From the NCBI GenBank assembly GCA_013812565.1, contig JACCTF010001011.1, positions 1 to 6,199 on the forward strand: a stretch of DNA of 6,199 bases, given 5' to 3'. The notes beneath the pieces are model-generated. The model was not told the origin of the DNA. It did no database searches and saw only the letters and a list, made by a program, of their open reading frames with translations. Positions 1-5,306 of this stretch are shown here, piece after piece (within the stretch, counting starts at the first letter, position 1; every line of letters begins with the position of its first letter). Source of the stretch: Pyrinomonadaceae bacterium. Its GTDB lineage: Bacteria; Acidobacteriota; Blastocatellia; Pyrinomonadales; Pyrinomonadaceae. A program made the translations under genes and the position numbers.

Positions 1-142
1 GCCCGTGAGCGTGGCTGAAGCCGGAGAGACTTCGGGAAGCGTCGTTTTCTTTGTCGCGCGGGGGCGTTTGGTGTTCATCGCGCGGCATTCTACCGAACAG
101 TTTGACAACTGGGAAGAAACAGTAAGGCAAAGCAAACAGTGA
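1..142 (+). CDS. 3' end of an unidentified upstream gene (partial)
   Basis: A frame open from position 2 runs into TGA at 140-142 and encodes about 46 C-terminal residues. It has two hydrophobic beta-like stretches (SVVFFVARG and RLVFIARH) followed by an amphipathic end (STEQFDNWEETVRQSKQ). This strand-strand-helix ending is common in small extracytoplasmic domains such as PsbP/DUF1795-like folds, but the piece is too short to name a family and I do not recognise it. Its stop lies 8 bases before the preferred start of the permease, so the two are probably co-transcribed and perhaps translationally coupled. The N-terminus lies outside the window. Codon use looks like that of the following genes. 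It could in principle be a chance open frame, but the tight junction argues for a real gene. Confidence 0.5.
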   Translation, partial: PVSVAEAGETSGSVVFFVARGRLVFIARHSTEQFDNWEETVRQSKQ

Positions 143-144
143 GG
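141..144 (+). promoter_or_regulatory. Shine-Dalgarno-like GAGG for the permease
   Basis: GAGG at 141-144 lies 6 bases before ATG 151, near-ideal spacing, and only 3 bases before ATG 148. It overlaps the stop of the upstream frame. It therefore favours ATG 151 (or 148) over the GTG at 139, which would have this motif inside its own coding region. Confidence 0.45.
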
Positions 145-150
145 GACATG

Positions 151-2589
151 ATGAGGAATTTATGGCAAGACATGCGTTACGGGATGCGGACGTTGTGGAA
201 GAATCCCGGCTTCACGCTGGTGGCGGTGTTCGCTCTGGCTTTAGGGATCGGCGCGAATACGACGATCTTCAGTGCGATCAATTCGCTGCTGTTGCATCCG
301 TTCTCGTTCCGCGATGCAGACCGCATCATGGCGATTTGGGAGAGTAATCCGCAGGCCGGGTTCAAGCGTGGATCGGTTGCAACCGCTAACTTCCTCGACA
401 TGAGAAGTCAGAATACGGTGTTTGAATCTATCGCGGCATTTACCGGAAGGTCGTTCAATCTCACGGAGGGCGACAAACCGGAGCGCATCGAAGGCGCAGG
501 CGTGTCGCCGCAATTCTTCTCTGCGCTCGGCGTGGAAGCGGCGGCGGGCCGCACGTTCTTGCCGGAAGAAGAACAGGCGGGACGCGATGCCGTGGCTGTC
601 ATAAGCGACTCGTTGTGGCAACGGCGCTTTGGTCGGGATCAAGGGATCGTTGGGCGTGTGGTTCCGATCAATAATCGCAGCTTTACGATTGTCGGGGTGA
701 TGCCTGTAGATTTCGATTTCCCACGCGGCGGCGTTGAGATGTGGTCGCCATTCGTCTTCGATAATGATGATATGACAGATCGCGCTTCGCATTACCTGCG
801 GGTGATTGCGCGGCTCAACCCACAAGTCACGATGGAGCAGGCGCAGAGTGACATCAACAATCTTATGCGCCGCCTCGCCGAGCAGTATCCGGAGACGAAT
901 GCCGGGAGAGGCGTTCTTATTGAGACCTTGCGCGAAGCGAACACGGGCGGGCCGCGCCCCTATCTTCTGATCGCGCTCGGAGCCGTGGGCTTTGTGCTTC
1001 TCATCGCGTGCGCTAACGTCGCCAATCTGTTGTTGCTGCGCGCGGCGGCAAGACAGAAAGAGATAGCGATTCGCGCGGCGCTTGGCGCGAGCCGGTGGCA
1101 GCTCATGCGGCAGATGTTGACGGAGAGCGTGCTGCTCGCTCTGCTCGGCGGAAGTCTCGGTCTGCTGTTGTCCGTGTGGGCTATTGATTCCATCCGGGCG
1201 GGGATGCCGCCGAACTTCGCGAGACTCATTAGCGGTTGGAAAAACCTGGGGATTGATTGGAACGTGTTCGGCTTCACGCTGCTCATCTCGCTCGCAACCG
1301 GAATCATTTTCGGCCTCGTGCCCGCGCTCCTCGCGTCGAAAACGAATCTCAATGAAGCATTGAAAGAAGGCGGGCGCAGTTCAACCGAAGGCCGCAGTCG
1401 CAACCGCACGCGAAGCTTGCTGGTGATCATGGAGGTTGCGCTGTCGCTGGTGCTCTTGGTCGGCGCGGGTCTGATGGTGCGAAGTTTCCTGCGCATGATG
1501 GATACGAATCCCGGCTTCGAGGCGAGCAACGTGCTGACGATGGAGATTGCTCTGCCGCGCGCGAAATACTCCGAAGATCAACAGCGCCGGAGTTTTTTTA
1601 GGCAATTGTCGCAGCGCATCGAAGCTTTGCCCGGCGTAACTGCCGCTGGTCTTGTTAGTCAAATCCCGCTCGGCTTTGACGATTCCGATACTTACTTCTC
1701 AGTTGAGGGGCGACCCAAACCCGAGCCGGGTAACCGGCCGCTTGCAGACTTTCGCATCATCAGTGCTGACTACTTCGGCGCGATGCGCATCCCGCTGCGG
1801 ACAGGGCGCACTTTCACAGAGCGCGACGCACCTGACGCTCCGCCGGTTGCAATCATCAGCCAAGCGATGGCGCGTGGGGTCTTTCCTAATGAAGAACCGC
1901 TCGGCAAACGTCTGTATGTGGGCGACGGTGAGCAAGCGCGCGAGATCGTCGGCGTGGTTGGAGATATTAGACATGAACCCTTTAGCGATGACGTGACCAA
2001 GCAGACGGAGCCGACACTTTATGTGCCGCATGCGCAGATTCCTCGCGGATCAATGGTCGTTGTCATTCGCTCGGGAGCGAGCGACCCGACGCAGATGACC
2101 GCTGCCGTGCAAAACGAGGTGCAGGCGGTAGACAAAGATCAGCCGATCTATAACATTCGAACGATGCCGCAGATCATCGCTGAATCGATGTCGCCGCAGC
2201 GCGTCTCGGCTTTCTTGTTCGCAGGCTTTGCCTTGATCGCGTTGGTGCTCGCAAGCGTAGGAATCTATGCCGTCGTTTCCTATTCAGTGGCCCAGCGCAC
2301 GCATGAGATCGGCATTCGCATGGCCCTCGGCGCGCAGGCGAGCGACATCTTCCGTTTAGTCGTCGGTCAAGGCATGAAGTTAATCTTGATCGGCATCACT
2401 CTCGGCATGATCGCCGCCTTTGCCGTCACACGTTTGATGGCGAGCATACTCTACGGCGTCAGCGCAACTGACTTTGTGACCTTTGCGGCGATCTCGTTGC
2501 TGCTTTCCGTCGTGGCGCTTGTCGCTTGTTACATCCCCGCGCGCCAGGCCACGAAGGTTGACCCCATGGTCGCGCTCCGGTACGAATAA
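151..2589 (+). CDS. ABC transporter permease, duplicated MacB/FtsX type (ADOP family)
   Basis: Inner-membrane permease of the type VII (MacB/LolCE/FtsX) ABC superfamily, 812 residues from ATG 151. The architecture is a tandem duplication. Half one has a TM helix at about 21-43, a MacB-type periplasmic domain at about 50-268, and three helices near 271-296, 327-345 and 370-396. Half two has a helix at 421-443, a periplasmic domain at 451-683, and helices near 684-711, 741-759 and 776-797. Each half carries the FtsX-type cytoplasmic coupling motif after its second helix: KEIAIRAALGASRWQL near 303 and HEIGIRMALGAQASDI near 718. The C-terminus ARQATKVDPMVALRYE is typical of the family, as is the N-terminal RNLWQDMRYGMRTLWKNPGF. 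Eight helices and two periplasmic domains in one chain make it equivalent to a fused MacB/LolCE-like dimer, so it should need only a separate ATPase, which is encoded next. Starts at GTG 139 and ATG 148 are possible. Family knowledge suggests mechanotransmission or lipophilic/peptide export; the substrate is unknown. No N-terminal extension of the kind some ADOP proteins carry is present. Confidence 0.93.
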   Translation: MRNLWQDMRYGMRTLWKNPGFTLVAVFALALGIGANTTIFSAINSLLLHPFSFRDADRIMAIWESNPQAGFKRGSVATANFLDMRSQNTVFESIAAFTGRSFNLTEGDKPERIEGAGVSPQFFSALGVEAAAGRTFLPEEEQAGRDAVAVISDSLWQRRFGRDQGIVGRVVPINNRSFTIVGVMPVDFDFPRGGVEMWSPFVFDNDDMTDRASHYLRVIARLNPQVTMEQAQSDINNLMRRLAEQYPETNAGRGVLIETLREANTGGPRPYLLIALGAVGFVLLIACANVANLLLLRAAARQKEIAIRAALGASRWQLMRQMLTESVLLALLGGSLGLLLSVWAIDSIRAGMPPNFARLISGWKNLGIDWNVFGFTLLISLATGIIFGLVPALLASKTNLNEALKEGGRSSTEGRSRNRTRSLLVIMEVALSLVLLVGAGLMVRSFLRMMDTNPGFEASNVLTMEIALPRAKYSEDQQRRSFFRQLSQRIEALPGVTAAGLVSQIPLGFDDSDTYFSVEGRPKPEPGNRPLADFRIISADYFGAMRIPLRTGRTFTERDAPDAPPVAIISQAMARGVFPNEEPLGKRLYVGDGEQAREIVGVVGDIRHEPFSDDVTKQTEPTLYVPHAQIPRGSMVVVIRSGASDPTQMTAAVQNEVQAVDKDQPIYNIRTMPQIIAESMSPQRVSAFLFAGFALIALVLASVGIYAVVSYSVAQRTHEIGIRMALGAQASDIFRLVVGQGMKLILIGITLGMIAAFAVTRLMASILYGVSATDFVTFAAISLLLSVVALVACYIPARQATKVDPMVALRYE

Positions 2590-2596
2590 AGAATTG

Positions 2597-2646
2597 ATGA
2601 GTGACGAGTCAAAATATTGCTCTACGCATCACGCATCACTACTCAT
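2597..2646 (+). repeat. Small intergenic repeat/imperfect palindrome in the operon
   Basis: The 66-bp spacer between permease and ATPase holds ATGAGT (2597-2602) and its reverse complement ACTCAT (2641-2646). Just inside the right arm is a perfect tandem 7-mer, ACGCATC twice (2624-2637). The arms could form a weak imperfect hairpin. The composition (ATGAGT, ATCACT and CGCATC words) resembles the short low-complexity palindromes scattered between genes in many soil bacteria. No U-tract follows, so it is not an obvious intrinsic terminator and read-through to the ATPase is expected. Confidence 0.4.
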
Positions 2647-2650
2647 GGAG
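2647..2650 (+). promoter_or_regulatory. Shine-Dalgarno GGAG deciding the ATPase start
   Basis: GGAG at 2647-2650 sits 5 bases before ATG 2656. This selects [11 protein letters not shown] as the true N-terminus rather than the upstream TTG at 2617, whose extra 13 residues are encoded by the repeat-like spacer. Confidence 0.7.
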
Positions 2651-2655
2651 ATACA

Positions 2656-3324
2656 ATGATCAAATTACAAAATCTTGAGAAGGCATACGAATCGGGTGCA
2701 GGCAAAACGTTTGTGCTGCGGCGCATTAGCATGGACATCCGCGAGGGCGAGTTCGTCTCGATCATGGGGCCATCGGGGTCTGGGAAGTCAACGCTTCTGA
2801 GCATCCTCGGAATGCTTGACGGCACGTGGACGGGCGAATACTTCTTTGAAGAGACGGCGGTTCATAAAGCCAATCCGAAGCAGCGGGCGGCGCTTCATAA
2901 ACAGTACATGGGGTTTGTGTTTCAAAGCTACCACCTGCTGGATAACCTCACGGTGCAGGAGAACCTCGACATCCCGCTCTCATACCGCGACATTAACAAG
3001 CGCGAACGCGAGAGCATAGTCGCCGACATCCTCGACCGTTTTCAGATTGTCGGCAAAAAAGATTTGTACCCGAATCAACTCTCCGGCGGCCAGCAACAAC
3101 TCGTGGCCGTCGCGCGCGCTGTAATCGCCAGCCCGAAGTTAGTCTTAGCCGACGAGCCGACCGGCAACCTGCATTCAAGTCAGGGCAAAGAGATCATGGA
3201 ACTGTTCAAGCGTCTGAATAATGAGGGGACAACCATCATCCAGGTTACTCACTCGGAGCAGAACGCCGCTTATGGAAACAGAGTTGTGCAACTCGCGGAC
3301 GGATGGATCGCCAATCAAAGCTAA
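2656..3324 (+). CDS. ABC transporter ATP-binding protein, MacB/LolD type
   Basis: A cytoplasmic ATPase of 222 residues, the usual length for stand-alone LolD/MacB-class nucleotide-binding domains; it should power the permease just upstream. Walker [10 protein letters not shown] is at 38-46, the Q-loop glutamine is Q90 (VFQSYHLL), the signature LSGGQ is at 142-146, Walker B VLADEP is at 163-168 with catalytic Glu167, and the switch histidine is H199 (QVTHS). All catalytic residues are present, so it should be active. Two positions differ from the commonest LolD pattern: Leu149 stands where Arg usually follows LSGGQQQ, and the D-loop reads GNLHS, with His173 in place of the usual Asp. I believe this variant recurs in ATPases paired with this permease type, but that is from memory. 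The start is ATG 2656, supported by a GGAG. The gene ends 8 bases before the hydrolase-like remnant. Confidence 0.93.
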   Translation: MIKLQNLEKAYESGAGKTFVLRRISMDIREGEFVSIMGPSGSGKSTLLSILGMLDGTWTGEYFFEETAVHKANPKQRAALHKQYMGFVFQSYHLLDNLTVQENLDIPLSYRDINKRERESIVADILDRFQIVGKKDLYPNQLSGGQQQLVAVARAVIASPKLVLADEPTGNLHSSQGKEIMELFKRLNNEGTTIIQVTHSEQNAAYGNRVVQLADGWIANQS

Positions 3325-3332
3325 GACAGGCA

Positions 3333-3410
3333 CATCACTTCGCCTTTGGCGTGCGCGACCAACCGGAGGAAGCGGCAAAGCATCTATTAGCCTTCTTGAC
3401 TGAAGAATGA
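3333..3410 (+). pseudogene. Orphan C-terminal tail of an alpha/beta-hydrolase (remnant)
   Basis: In a frame different from the ATPase, 25 codons ending at TGA 3408-3410 read HHFAFGVRDQPEEAAK followed by HLLAFLTEE. The pattern of a His near the start, then a QPEEAA-type turn and an amphipathic H-LL-FL helix at the very C-terminus, closely matches the last residues of many alpha/beta-hydrolases, where the His would be the catalytic one. Nothing resembling the rest of such a protein precedes it: reading upstream in frame enters the ATPase end out of frame (ATG at 3303). It is also not the N-terminus of the next gene. The likely explanation is a deletion or insertion that removed the body of a hydrolase gene. 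A chance open frame of this length is possible, so this rests on pattern recognition only. Confidence 0.4.
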
Positions 3411-3446
3411 CGTAAAACTTTTTCGTTTAAGGGGCGGTTGTTAAAG

Positions 3447-4235
3447 ATGCAAAAGTTCTTCCGAACTCCTGGTGTAATGTCTGTTCTGCTCGGCAATATG
3501 CTGCTCGCCTTTACGGCAACTTCCGCCTGCGCGCGTGAGCGTGAAACCCGCGCCGGTGAAACTGGAGTTCTCAACCGGCAGGTCACTGTCGGCGAAACCT
3601 CATACGGCTACCAAGTCTTCGTTCCGTCCAACAATTCACCGAACAAGAAGTTGCCGGTGATTCTCTTTCTCCACGGCATCGGTCAGCGCGGTGAAGCAGG
3701 CATCGTGCCGACGGAGGGCGCGGCCGGTGCGCTGGTCCAAAGTTATCTTGAGCGCGTGCCCGCAATCGTTGTGCTGCCGCAGTGTCGCAAAGGCGTTTAC
3801 TGGTCTGATCCGCAGATGGAGGCGCAAGCCATTAGAGCGCTGGATCAATCGGTGGCGGATTTTGGCGGTGATCCCGCGCGGGTATACCTGACCGGAGTCT
3901 CGATGGGAGGTTATGGTGCGTGGCATTTAGCCGCCGGGCATCCGGGCAAGTTCGCCGCGCTGGTTCCGGTATGCGGCGGTAGCCCGCTTCGTTCCGCTGA
4001 TCGGTATTCGGCCATCGCAAGCAAGATCGGACGAACGCCGACGTGGGTCTTTCACGGAAGCGACGACCGGGTGGTGCCGGTCAGTGAATCGCGCCGCATG
4101 GCCGAAGCATTGAAGGCCGCTGGCGGCAATGTTCGTTACACAGAGTACGAGGGCGCAGGCCATAACGTATGGAACCGTGCTTACACCGAGCCTGACTTTC
4201 TTTCGTGGCTGCTCGCACAGCGTCTTCATAGATAG
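3447..4235 (+). CDS. Secreted alpha/beta-hydrolase (carboxylesterase/phospholipase-like)
   Basis: A serine hydrolase of 262 residues with an N-terminal Sec-type signal: a basic start (MQKFFRTP), a hydrophobic core at about 10-24, and a probable cleavage near SACA-RE (27-30). Cys28 could suggest a lipoprotein, but the preceding TSA is a poor lipobox. The mature part has the oxyanion-region FLHGIGQRGE (74-83), the nucleophile elbow GVSMGG with Ser152, the acid-bearing HGSDDRVVP with Asp207 as best match, and GAGH with His239. The set and order match the carboxylesterase/phospholipase and COG4099 'predicted peptidase' hydrolases, which cleave esters of lipids or polymers; the substrate cannot be read from sequence. 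The start at ATG 3447 is preferred although its purine-rich AAGGGG (3429-3434) is 12 bases away; TTG 3438 is the alternative. It follows the ABC genes by 122 bases and may have its own promoter. Confidence 0.9.
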   Translation: MQKFFRTPGVMSVLLGNMLLAFTATSACARERETRAGETGVLNRQVTVGETSYGYQVFVPSNNSPNKKLPVILFLHGIGQRGEAGIVPTEGAAGALVQSYLERVPAIVVLPQCRKGVYWSDPQMEAQAIRALDQSVADFGGDPARVYLTGVSMGGYGAWHLAAGHPGKFAALVPVCGGSPLRSADRYSAIASKIGRTPTWVFHGSDDRVVPVSESRRMAEALKAAGGNVRYTEYEGAGHNVWNRAYTEPDFLSWLLAQRLHR

Positions 4236-4256
4236 CGCGATAGTTTGGTAAGGGAA

Positions 4257-4279
4257 GGGGCCGTGTGAACACAAACCCC
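4257..4279 (+). terminator. Weak hairpin after the hydrolase gene, possible terminator
   Basis: GGGG (4257-4260) can pair with CCCC (4276-4279) and, inside it, GTGT (4263-4266) with ACAC (4269-4272), separated by a small internal loop. It lies 22 bases after the hydrolase stop. There is no run of T after it, so intrinsic termination is doubtful. It is the only hairpin of note in this gap. Confidence 0.22.
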
Positions 4280-4332
4280 AGGCGGGTTCGGCAGCGACAA
4301 TCAATCTTCTGTTTGCTACGTGGATGAAGAAC

Positions 4333-4396
4333 AACGCTGCGGTTAAGATGCTGGGTGAGAGCGAAGCGATCAGCAAGTCAGGTGCAATCGCTTATT
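4333..4396. repeat. Left copy of 64-bp direct repeat flanking the TA pair (degenerate attC-like)
   Basis: This copy aligns without gaps to 5096-5159: 33 of 35 bases match in the first part and 16 of 29 in the rest, about 77% overall. GCGGTT (4339-4344) can still pair with AATCGC (4386-4391) through one G-T wobble, but the inner stem and the terminal GTT seen in the right copy are lost (ATT here). It begins 97 bases after the hydrolase stop and ends 23 bases past the toxin stop on the minus-strand reading. On the + strand it also falls in a short open frame (ATG 4324 to TAA 4414-4416, 30 codons), which I regard as chance. Confidence 0.75.
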
Positions 4397-4419
4397 CGGC
4401 GGCGCTGGTGCCATAAGCT

Positions 4420-4770
4420 TTACGTTCGGGCAAACCGTACTCGTGTCTCCGTGACTACCACAAATCGATCACTCAGCTTGTCTGCATATCCTTCAAACAA
4501 TCGTCGGAGAACTTGAATCTTATGAGCTGCGCGTTCATCTTCAAGACGCATAAAGATAACTCCTCGGTGCGGTCGCCTTTCCCGGTATACTTTCTCCCCA
4601 AAGTCTTTGTCGTTAGTAACCAAAATCCAACTCTCAGCAAATGCTTTCCGAATTATGTCGTCATCCTCCATCCCGCGTGCTTCTTCATACACACAGAATA
4701 CTTCGTGAGTTTGCTCGCGTAACCACTGAGCTACCTTTGGACCTGTGCATTCGTCCACGAGAAGGCGCAT
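4420..4770 (-). CDS. DUF5615 PIN-like toxin/nuclease
   Basis: A 116-residue protein of the DUF5615 (PIN-like, Mut7-C related) family. The N-terminal strand MRLLVDECTG carries the acidic pair Asp6-Glu7. A middle acidic cluster (MEDDDII, 34-40) stands where family members have an acidic pair, and VTNDKDFG (51-58) supplies Asp54 and Asp56. These acidic residues form the expected metal-binding site of PIN-fold RNases, so the active site looks intact. The later segment HRGVIFMRLEDER is also typical. The ATG at 4770 directly follows the TAG of the DUF433 gene with no spacer, so translation is very likely coupled. By family association it is the toxin of a type II toxin-antitoxin module; RNase activity is inferred, not shown. 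The surrounding DNA looks more AT-rich than its neighbours, consistent with recent acquisition. Confidence 0.88.
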   Translation of the reverse strand: MRLLVDECTGPKVAQWLREQTHEVFCVYEEARGMEDDDIIRKAFAESWILVTNDKDFGEKVYRERRPHRGVIFMRLEDERAAHKIQVLRRLFEGYADKLSDRFVVVTETRVRFART

Positions 4771-5019
4771 CTACGCGGTTTCCATCGTCAGCGGCATAAA
4801 ATCTGTATCTCTCAACGACTTTGTAGCAAACAGAATACATGCCTGAATGTCTTCAGGTGTCAGTCCTTCATATTCTCCTAAGATTTCAGATGTCGTTGCG
4901 CCATGTGCGAGAAGATTAAGGATATACTCGACGGTCAACCGAGTTCCTCGAACAACAGGTTTCCCGACCATGACTTTAGGATTAAGAGTGATTCTTTCAA
5001 GTAGTTGCTGGTCATTCAC
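4771..5019 (-). CDS. DUF433 domain antitoxin
   Basis: An 82-residue protein of the DUF433 (VapB-like/winged-helix DNA-binding) family, which is typically encoded just before DUF5615 proteins. The family core is clear: LLERITLNPKVMVGKPVVRG, then TRLTVEYILNLLAHG, TSEILGEYEGLTPEDIQACI and an alanine-containing helix. It presumably binds and neutralises the downstream PIN-like protein and represses the shared promoter, as is known for such pairs. GTG 5019 is preferred as start because it gives the family's usual N-terminus and has AGGAG 10 bases upstream. An in-frame ATG at 5067 would add 16 mostly basic residues (MRIRIKCVIRYRRFKA) and cannot be excluded. The TAG stop abuts the toxin ATG. The gene starts 76 bases inside the right-hand repeat. 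Confidence 0.85.
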   Translation of the reverse strand: MNDQQLLERITLNPKVMVGKPVVRGTRLTVEYILNLLAHGATTSEILGEYEGLTPEDIQACILFATKSLRDTDFMPLTMETA

Positions 5020-5029
5020 GGCTTTGAAT

Positions 5030-5034
5030 CTCCT
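5030..5034 (-). promoter_or_regulatory. Shine-Dalgarno AGGAG favouring the GTG start of the antitoxin
   Basis: CTCCT on the + strand is AGGAG on the minus strand, 10 bases before GTG 5019. It lies inside the coding frame of the alternative ATG 5067, which has no comparable motif, so the shorter DUF433 protein is favoured. Confidence 0.5.
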
Positions 5035-5095
5035 GTATCTGATCACACACTTGATCCTAATTCTCACACAAACGTTTCGCCACTAGAAGACGCCG

Positions 5096-5159
5096 AACGC
5101 TGCGGTTAAGGTGCTGGGTAAGAGCGAAGCAAAGCAAGAGGCATCTTCAACCGCTTGTT
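5096..5159. repeat. Right copy of 64-bp direct repeat: palindromic attC-like site
   Basis: The site is an imperfect palindrome. GCGGTTAAG (5102-5110) pairs with CTTCAACCGC (5145-5154) with one extra C bulged out, and the stem continues as GTGCT (5111-5115) with GGCAT (5140-5144) through two wobble pairs, about 14 pairs in all. Outside it, after a small internal loop (GCT against TT), AAC (5096-5098) pairs with GTT (5157-5159). Paired AAC/GTT ends, spacer, long inner stem with one extrahelical base, unpaired middle, and 60-70 bases total are the design of integron attC sites. Read on the minus strand, the bulged base falls in the left inner arm, as in classical attC sites, and the toxin-antitoxin genes follow it. 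The sequence alone does not prove recombination. Confidence 0.55.
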
Positions 5160-5306
5160 AGCTGCTCACTACGATACTTTCCGCTCACGCCACCTTCTTC
5201 AGCATTCTGCAACCCACCAGAGAGGAAATAGTTAACAATGGTTTACAAGGGTGTCTCATCTTGTGCAGCAATGTCTCAATGAAATGCAAAATTGTGAACG
5301 CGCTTC
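5160..5306. other. Gap between the repeat and sucA, no gene seen
   Basis: This stretch holds no convincing coding frame. It contains GTCTCA twice (within 5250-5280) and the palindrome GTTAAC near 5231, but no stable hairpin with a T-run, so no intrinsic terminator for the minus-strand sucA could be identified. Termination may be Rho-dependent or may use the attC-like hairpin further on. Confidence 0.4.

Larger units (their letters stand above)
4333..5159 (-). mobile_element. Putative repeat-bounded gene cassette carrying the DUF433/DUF5615 module
   Basis: Two direct repeats 763 bases apart bracket exactly one two-gene toxin-antitoxin operon and little else. On the minus strand the order is attC-like site, short leader, antitoxin, toxin, and a degenerate attC-like site 23 bases past the last stop, which is the layout of a single integron cassette. 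Toxin-antitoxin genes are well-known cassette cargo. No integrase gene is visible, so this would be an isolated cassette or a site-poor relic. Alternatives are a dispersed palindromic repeat family that happens to flank the genes, or excision/insertion by homologous recombination between the repeats. Confidence 0.4.

Noticed and set aside
241..825. 194-residue open frame on the minus strand
   Set aside because: It lies wholly antisense to the permease, is His/Arg-rich, and has no family pattern; it is a shadow of the GC-rich coding strand.
960..1529. 189-residue open frame on the minus strand
   Set aside because: It is antisense to the permease membrane region; its Ser/Arg/Ala-rich translation has no recognisable domain.
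3447..3533. Hydrolase as a lipoprotein with Cys28
   Set aside because: The residues before Cys28 (TSA) do not fit the usual Leu-Ala/Ser-Gly/Ala lipobox, so an ordinary Sec signal with cleavage after ACA is preferred.
3927..4376. 149-residue minus-strand frame reaching into the left repeat
   Set aside because: Most of it is antisense to the hydrolase with its conserved triad, and the remainder covers non-coding DNA; there is no ribosome site or family pattern.
4513..4722. 69-residue + strand frame inside the toxin gene
   Set aside because: It is antisense to the well-conserved DUF5615 protein and shows no motif.
5038..5090. Sigma-70-like promoter for the antitoxin on the minus strand
   Set aside because: The stretch is AT-rich, but no pair of -35 and -10 boxes with proper spacing was convincing enough to place a promoter.
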